This document shows, piece after piece, positions 6,907 through 10,853 of a stretch of DNA of 10,853 nucleotides (the first letter of the stretch is position 1; each line of letters begins with the position of its first letter). The stretch is from positions 1 to 10,853 of the forward strand of contig JAJYLU010000024.1 in assembly GCA_021787505.1 (NCBI GenBank), read 5' to 3'. The position numbers and the translations under genes were made by a program. This DNA is from Nitrospirota bacterium (GTDB lineage Bacteria; Nitrospirota; Thermodesulfovibrionia; Thermodesulfovibrionales; UBA6898). The notes beneath the pieces were generated by a model that ran no database searches, was not told the origin of the DNA, and worked only from the letters and a program-made list of their open reading frames with translations.

Positions 6907-7671
6907 ATGGTAGTGTCAATGAAGGAATTGCTTGAGGCCGGAGTACATTTCGGCCATCAGGTGAAGAGGTGGAACCCGAAGATGAAGAAGTATATCTTCG
7001 GGGAGAGGAACGGCATCTATATCATCGATCTCCAGAAGACGCTGAAAGGTCTGGAGGAGGCCTATAATTTCGTCAGAGACGTCGCCTCTACAGGCGCCGA
7101 TGTGCTTTTCGTCGGCACGAAGAAGCAGGCGCAGGACGCGGTCATGGAAGAGGCGAGGAGGGCGTCAGCCTTTTTTGTCAACCAGAGATGGCTCGGCGGC
7201 ATGCTGACGAATTTCACGACCGTGAAAAAGAGCATAGAAAGGCTTAAAAAGATCGAGGCTATGAAGGAGGACGGCACGATGAGCCTCCTGCCGAAGAGAG
7301 AGACCTCGGCACTCGAAAAGGAAAGGGTGAAACTCGATAAGAACCTTTCTGGGATCAAAGACATGAAAAGGCTGCCGGGCGTTATGTTCGTGATCGACCC
7401 CAAGAAGGAAAGGATCGGTATCGCGGAGGCGAGGAGACTTTCCATCCCTATCGTTGCTGTCGTCGATACGAACTGTGACCCGGACGAAATAGACTACGTA
7501 GTACCCGGCAACGACGACGCGATACGGGCGATAAAACTGCTGACTTCGAAGATCGCCAACGCGGTTGTCGAGGGCAGGGCCGCGCTCGCGAAGGAGACCG
7601 AGCAGGAGGCCGAGAAGGCCAGGGCCGAAGAGAAGATCAAGGCCGAAGCGGCTCAGGAGGTGGCGGAATGA
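6907..7671 (+). CDS. rpsB: 30S ribosomal protein S2
   Basis: S2 binds late to the head/platform junction of the small subunit and is needed for recruitment of S1 in many bacteria. Its hallmarks are clear: [19 protein letters not shown] (8-26), [21 protein letters not shown] (93-113), [13 protein letters not shown] (156-168) and [20 protein letters not shown] (186-205). The 254 residues include a C-terminal Glu/Ala/Lys-rich tail from about 228 that is likely helical and slightly beyond the conserved core. The ATG at 6907 has AGGAGG at 6895-6900 with 6-base spacing. It is the first gene of rpsB-tsf-pyrH-frr and overlaps tsf by four bases. Expression is probably set by the promoter at 6752-6779 and the structured leader. 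Confidence 0.98.
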   Translation: MVVSMKELLEAGVHFGHQVKRWNPKMKKYIFGERNGIYIIDLQKTLKGLEEAYNFVRDVASTGADVLFVGTKKQAQDAVMEEARRASAFFVNQRWLGGMLTNFTTVKKSIERLKKIEAMKEDGTMSLLPKRETSALEKERVKLDKNLSGIKDMKRLPGVMFVIDPKKERIGIAEARRLSIPIVAVVDTNCDPDEIDYVVPGNDDAIRAIKLLTSKIANAVVEGRAALAKETEQEAEKARAEEKIKAEAAQEVAE

Positions 7672-8282
7672 CGACGATATCGGCTGACGCGGTAAAGGAC
7701 CTCAGGGAAAAGACGGGCGCCGGCATGATGGAATGCAAGAAGGCGCTCGTGGAAAGCGGAGGCGATTTCGAGAAGGCCATCGACCTTCTGAGACAGAGGG
7801 GCCTTGCGACCGCCGCGAAGAAGGCGGGCAGGACAGCCTCTCAGGGGTTGATCAGTTCATATATTCATATGGACAAGATCGGTGTCCTCCTCGAGGTGAA
7901 CTGCGAGACCGATTTTGTGGCCAGGACGGATGATTTCAGAGAACTGGTGAAGGACATCGCGATGCATATCGCCGCGGCTTCTCCCCAGTATCTCGTCCGC
8001 GAGGATGTCCCCCAGGACGTTATCGAACGGGAAAAGGAGATATACAGGGCGCAGGTCGCAAACAAGCCGCCCCAGGTGGTGGAGAAGATCGTCGAGGGTA
8101 AACTCGAAAAGTTTTTCACCGATACGTGTCTTGTTGACCAGGTTTTTGTGAAGGACCCCGACAGGAAGATCAAGGACGTCATCACTGAGAAGGTCGCGAA
8201 GGTCGGCGAGAATATCGTGGTGAGACGATTCGTAAGATATCAACTCGGCGAAAACCAGCCTTCAGAGCCGAAGACCTGCTGA
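7668..8282 (+). CDS. tsf: Elongation factor Ts (short form)
   Basis: EF-Ts is the nucleotide exchange factor that releases GDP from EF-Tu during elongation. The N-terminal UBA-like domain (about 4-45) has [19 protein letters not shown] (9-27). The core begins at about 55, and [14 protein letters not shown] (77-90) contains the TDFV motif whose residues contact EF-Tu. At 204 residues it is clearly shorter than E. coli EF-Ts (283) and close to the Thermus-like compact form, which has one core subdomain copy. This is a natural variant, not a truncation, because the usual late core motif ([19 protein letters not shown], 173-191) is present. AGGAGG at 7655-7660 lies 7 bases before the ATG, and the start overlaps the rpsB stop as ATGA, indicating coupled translation. 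Confidence 0.97.
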   Translation: MTTISADAVKDLREKTGAGMMECKKALVESGGDFEKAIDLLRQRGLATAAKKAGRTASQGLISSYIHMDKIGVLLEVNCETDFVARTDDFRELVKDIAMHIAAASPQYLVREDVPQDVIEREKEIYRAQVANKPPQVVEKIVEGKLEKFFTDTCLVDQVFVKDPDRKIKDVITEKVAKVGENIVVRRFVRYQLGENQPSEPKTC

Positions 8283-8288
8283 ACGGGT

Positions 8289-9035
8289 ATGCCTCTCAAG
8301 TATAAGAGAATACTCCTGAAACTGAGCGGCGAGGCCCTTATGGGCGACAAGGGGTATGGTATTGACGCCGGTACCGTCGACTATATGGCGCGTGAGATCA
8401 AGGACATCGCCTCGATGGGGATCCAGATCTCGATCGTGATCGGCGGAGGTAATATTTTCAGGGGCGTCGAGGGTAGTCTCGAAGGGATGGAGCGGGCATC
8501 GGCGGATTACATGGGGATGCTCGCAACGGTGATCAACGCGCTAGCGCTTCAGAACGCCCTGGAAAAATATGATATTCCGACAAGGGTCCAGTCCGCAATC
8601 GAGATGCGGGAGCTTGCGGAACCCTACATCCGGAGAAAGGCAGTGCGTCACCTCGAGAAGGGGAGGATCGTCATCTTTGCGGCGGGCACCGGAAACCCCT
8701 ATTTTACTACGGACACCGCAGCCGCATTGCGGGCGATGGAGATAGGCGCCGACGTGATCATCAAGGGCACGAAGGTGGACGGGGTCTATTCCTCGGACCC
8801 GATGAAAGACCCGAAGGCAAAGAAATACAATCAGCTCACCTATATGGAGGTGCTGAACAAGGGGCTCGGCGTAATGGACTCCACCGCGGTTACTTTATGT
8901 ATGGACAACGGCCTGCCTATTGTGGTATTTAATTTAAGAGGGAAAGGAAACATCCGGAAAATCGTTGAGGGTAAGAACGTAGGCACGGTGGTCAGGGGGA
9001 ATGATGGAGCAGGAGTTAAGAAAAAGAACAAATGA
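8289..9035 (+). CDS. pyrH: Uridylate kinase (UMP kinase)
   Basis: PyrH phosphorylates UMP to UDP with ATP in pyrimidine nucleotide synthesis and is a hexameric member of the amino acid kinase fold. Visible motifs are [18 protein letters not shown] (9-26), [11 protein letters not shown] (49-59), [20 protein letters not shown] (130-149) and [20 protein letters not shown] (159-178). The 248 residues are a little longer than usual. The last dozen ([14 protein letters not shown], 235-248) form a basic tail beyond the conserved end, encoded in the 35 bases that overlap frr. The start follows the tsf stop by 6 bases with only a weak ribosome binding site (AACGGGT), so ribosomes probably arrive from tsf. 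Confidence 0.98.
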   Translation: MPLKYKRILLKLSGEALMGDKGYGIDAGTVDYMAREIKDIASMGIQISIVIGGGNIFRGVEGSLEGMERASADYMGMLATVINALALQNALEKYDIPTRVQSAIEMRELAEPYIRRKAVRHLEKGRIVIFAAGTGNPYFTTDTAAALRAMEIGADVIIKGTKVDGVYSSDPMKDPKAKKYNQLTYMEVLNKGLGVMDSTAVTLCMDNGLPIVVFNLRGKGNIRKIVEGKNVGTVVRGNDGAGVKKKNK

Positions 9036-9561
9036 GAGGATGCACAGCGCGATAGAGGCGCTGAAAAAGGAATTCGGCTCCGTCCGGACCGGCAGGGCCA
9101 CCCTTTCGCTTCTCGACGGGATTTCCGTGGATTATTATGGGACGCCCACCCCTCTTCAGCAGTTGGCAAGTCTGAGCATCCCGGAGAGCAGACAGATTGC
9201 GATCCAGCCCTGGGAAACCAGGATCATTCCGGAAATCGAGAAGGCCATCCTGAAGTCCGACCTGGGGCTTACGCCGATGAACGACGGCAAGGTGATACGG
9301 ATCAACATCCCCGTGCTCACGGAAGAGAGAAGAAAACAGCTGGTGAAGGTCGTCAGGAAAAGGGCCGAAGAGGCGAAGGTGGCGGTCCGGAACATACGAC
9401 GGGACGCCAATGAAGAACTCAAGAAGTTCGAGAAGGATAAGCATCTGAGCGAAGATGTGGCGAAAAAGGAACAGGAAGAGATCCAGAAGGTCACCGATGC
9501 GTTTATCAAGAAGGTAGATGAGGTCCTGGAACATAAGGAAAAAGAGATAATGGAGGTGTAA
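9001..9561 (+). CDS. frr: Ribosome recycling factor
   Basis: RRF splits post-termination ribosomes together with EF-G. The 186-residue length is typical of the family. Motifs include [20 protein letters not shown] (27-46), [20 protein letters not shown] (69-88), [17 protein letters not shown] (100-116) and [18 protein letters not shown] (129-146). Two consecutive ATG codons (9001 and 9004) open the gene inside the end of pyrH, behind a G-rich AGGGGGA; either could be the start. The 35-base overlap with pyrH indicates coupled translation. Its TAA shares an A with the ATG of the following small ORF (TAATG). Confidence 0.97.
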   Translation: MMEQELRKRTNERMHSAIEALKKEFGSVRTGRATLSLLDGISVDYYGTPTPLQQLASLSIPESRQIAIQPWETRIIPEIEKAILKSDLGLTPMNDGKVIRINIPVLTEERRKQLVKVVRKRAEEAKVAVRNIRRDANEELKKFEKDKHLSEDVAKKEQEEIQKVTDAFIKKVDEVLEHKEKEIMEV

Positions 9562-9701
9562 TGATGAACAGCAACTTTATGCTCAAGGTGGAAGACGCAA
9601 AGCTTCCCGATATCCAGAAAGCGCTCCAGCAGGCAGGCGTCAAGGTAAGGAGCATCATCGAAGTCCACAAAGAGGAACAGAAAAAAGAAGAAGCGAAGTA
9701 A
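9561..9701 (+). CDS. Small protein of unknown function between frr and the DksA-like gene
   Basis: An ORF of 46 codons (45 if the second ATG at 9564 is used). I do not recognise the family. GGAGG at 9552-9556 lies 4 bases before the first ATG and 7 before the second, favouring the latter. Its start overlaps the frr stop and its stop overlaps the next start, both as TAATG, which strongly suggests it is translated. The sequence predicts a strand (NFMLKVE), a helix (LPDIQKALQQAG, 15-26), a strand (VKVRSIIEV, 27-35) and a charged tail (HKEEQKKEEAK), a beta-alpha-beta pattern that could be half of an ACT or ferredoxin-like fold needing a partner. That fold guess is inference. Confidence 0.75.
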   Translation: MMNSNFMLKVEDAKLPDIQKALQQAGVKVRSIIEVHKEEQKKEEAK

Positions 9702-10348
9702 TGGCGGAGCGGAAAAAGCAAAAATCCCTTCCGAAGAAACGGACAGGAGCGGTCCCCCGGGGGAAGACTCCAAAGAAGGCGGGTGCCACATCACGCGGAA
9801 AAGGAAAGACACTGCGAGGTTCGAAATTGACGAAGCCGACAAAGAAAAAAACGACTGCAAGCGGGAAACCCGGGGGCAACAAACCGGCAGTCCGAAAAAA
9901 GATCCCTGTAACGGTCAAATCCAAAGCGAAGGCAGGCACGAAGGCGAAACCCGCGTCCGGCGAGAACCGACTCCAGGAACTCAGGAAGACGCTCATCGGG
10001 AGAAAGGAAGCGATCGTCCGCGAGGCGAAGGAAGAGATCGCGAAATACATCAGCGGGGAAAACCGGCAACTGGTCGAAACGGCACTCGATGAGGGAGACT
10101 GGGCGGTCGTAGATATCTCCGAGGACGTCAACCTTATGAGGCTGGCAGCGCACCGCAAGGCACTGCATGACATTGACGAGGCGCTGAGGAAGATCAGCGA
10201 AGGGTCATACGGCATATGCGAGGAGTGCGGGGAGGAGATCGGAGCAAAGAGGCTGAGCGTCCTTCCTGCGGCGACCCTCTGCGTAAGCTGTCAGGGGAAC
10301 AAGGAGCAGCTCGAAGCGATCGAAAAAAAGGAGGAACCCTCGGTCTAG
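9701..10348 (+). CDS. DksA/TraR-family zinc-finger protein with a lysine-rich H1-like N-terminus
   Basis: The C-terminal 125 residues match the DksA/TraR family, which binds RNA polymerase in the secondary channel and adjusts initiation at rRNA and other promoters, often with ppGpp. A coiled coil runs over about 88-128 and 139-168. Its tip reads LDEGDWAVVD (129-138), giving D130-x-x-D133-x-A135, the DxxDxA pattern needed for activity in E. coli DksA. The zinc finger is C173-x2-C176 and C194-x2-C197 (GICEECGEEIGAKRLSVLPA, then TLCVSC). The first 87 residues are very rich in Lys, Arg, Thr, Gly and Pro, like histone H1 or bacterial H1-like tails, and probably bind DNA or RNA; typical DksA (about 150 residues) lacks this. 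It sits at the end of the rpsB operon, an apt place for a regulator of ribosome production. The start overlaps the small ORF stop as TAATG, with only a weak GAAGAAG-type ribosome binding site. Confidence 0.9.
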   Translation: MAERKKQKSLPKKRTGAVPRGKTPKKAGATSRGKGKTLRGSKLTKPTKKKTTASGKPGGNKPAVRKKIPVTVKSKAKAGTKAKPASGENRLQELRKTLIGRKEAIVREAKEEIAKYISGENRQLVETALDEGDWAVVDISEDVNLMRLAAHRKALHDIDEALRKISEGSYGICEECGEEIGAKRLSVLPAATLCVSCQGNKEQLEAIEKKEEPSV

Positions 10349-10367
10349 AAGAAGATCCCCGCCGGCT

Positions 10368-10853
10368 CTAGGGGGGGGCTATCTGGTTGATGCACCTGCC
10401 GTATACCTCGGCGAGTATCTTGTCCGCCCCCCTCGAAAGAAGGTCTTCAGCGAGTTTTGTACCGAGGGCTTCCGCGTCCTTCCGGTCGCCTTCCGCATGT
10501 GCCCTGACGATCCTGTCGCCCGAGATGCTGCCGACGAGCCCGTCCATGACAATCTTTCCGTTTTCGATGCGCGCGTGTGCCGCGATCGGCACCTGGCATC
10601 CCCCTTCGAGCCGTTTCAGACAGGCACGCTCCGCCCTGACGCACGAGGACGTATCCGCATGATCAAGAGGAGCGATGAGGCTATGGATGAATTCGTCGGC
10701 AATCCTGCATTCGATCCCGACGGCGCCCTGGCCTATCGCCGGGAGGCTGGTTTCCGGTGAAATGACTTCGGTGATGCGGTTTGCCCATCCCAGTCTTTTG
10801 ACGCCCGCTGCGGCAAGGATGATCGCATCGAACTGGCCCTCATCCAGTTTCCG
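10368..10853 (-). CDS. hemC: Porphobilinogen deaminase (hydroxymethylbilane synthase), C-terminal part
   Basis: HemC joins four porphobilinogen molecules into hydroxymethylbilane, the linear precursor of heme, siroheme and cobalamin. The window holds the last 161 codons; roughly the first 150 lie beyond base 10853. The visible sequence opens with RKLDEGQFDAIILAAAGVKR, followed by SLPAIGQGAVGIECR (36-50 of the visible part) and ERACLKRLEGGCQVPIAAHA (75-94). The cysteine of GGCQ (visible residue 86) carries the dipyrromethane cofactor. The C-terminal domain ends with KILAEVYG and a short extension (RCINQIAPP). The last three codons before the stop contain a run of eight C (G on the plus strand, 10371-10378). 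The gene is convergent with the DksA-like gene, 19 bases apart, with no clear terminator between them. Confidence 0.97.
   Translation of the reverse strand, partial: RKLDEGQFDAIILAAAGVKRLGWANRITEVISPETSLPAIGQGAVGIECRIADEFIHSLIAPLDHADTSSCVRAERACLKRLEGGCQVPIAAHARIENGKIVMDGLVGSISGDRIVRAHAEGDRKDAEALGTKLAEDLLSRGADKILAEVYGRCINQIAPP

Noticed and set aside
6851..6913. Possible 20-codon leader peptide starting at ATG 6851 and ending across the rpsB start.
   Set aside because: It has no ribosome binding site, lies within the predicted leader fold, and has no regulatory pattern such as a run of one amino acid.
9156..9860. Long open frame antisense to frr, the small ORF and the DksA-like gene.
   Set aside because: The Phe/Ser/Leu-rich product is what the reverse of Lys/Glu-rich coding sequence gives; no ribosome binding site or motif supports it.
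10349..10378. Possible bidirectional terminator between the DksA-like gene and hemC (CCCC at 10357-10360 pairing with the G run).
   Set aside because: The stem is only four pairs with a ten-base loop and no T run follows on either strand.

Overview
The window reads as the chromosome of a Gram-negative (diderm) bacterium with fairly high GC content. It carries a BamD-type outer-membrane assembly lipoprotein, strong AGGAGG ribosome binding sites, and gene sets of the kind seen in Nitrospirota and deltaproteobacteria-like lineages: a fused radical SAM/DUF2344 protein next to RNase G, siroheme and heme genes near a translation operon, and a short EF-Ts. Nitrospirota is my best guess. It rests on gene content and order, not on any comparison I could run.

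Left block, minus strand (1-4637): one tightly packed operon, transcribed right to left. It holds a large radical SAM + DUF2344 fusion protein, then rng (RNase G, overlapping its upstream neighbour by 19 bases), then larE (5 bases after rng). larE carries an apparent single-base frameshift and runs off the left edge. Both halves of larE are clearly LarE and together show three cysteines of the type that can hold a [4Fe-4S] cluster.

Middle block, plus strand (4685-6145): bamD and a siroheme-pathway dehydrogenase (CysG N-terminal/Met8p type). Next comes a lower-GC segment (about 6146-6700) with a BrnT/BrnA type II toxin-antitoxin pair on the minus strand. Its antitoxin stop codon overlaps the dehydrogenase stop within a shared TTAA. 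The pair has a near-perfect sigma-70 promoter placed so that the toxin mRNA should be leaderless.

Right block, plus strand (about 6752-10348): the translation operon rpsB-tsf-pyrH-frr, preceded by a promoter and a structured leader of about 120 bases. It continues, through two TAATG stop/start overlaps, into an unannotated-looking protein of 46 residues and a DksA-like zinc-finger protein with a long lysine-rich histone-H1-like N-terminus. The last two genes would tie a possible RNA polymerase regulator to ribosomal protein and ribosome recycling expression. The window closes with the C-terminal half of hemC (porphobilinogen deaminase), convergent to the operon.

The observations most worth following are the H1-like/DksA fusion with a conserved coiled-coil-tip motif and its small partner ORF, the leaderless brnTA promoter, the structured rpsB leader, the larE frameshift, and the uncharacterised radical SAM/DUF2344-rng association with an extra four-cysteine cluster. 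I did not find a CRISPR array, tRNA, rRNA or insertion sequence.
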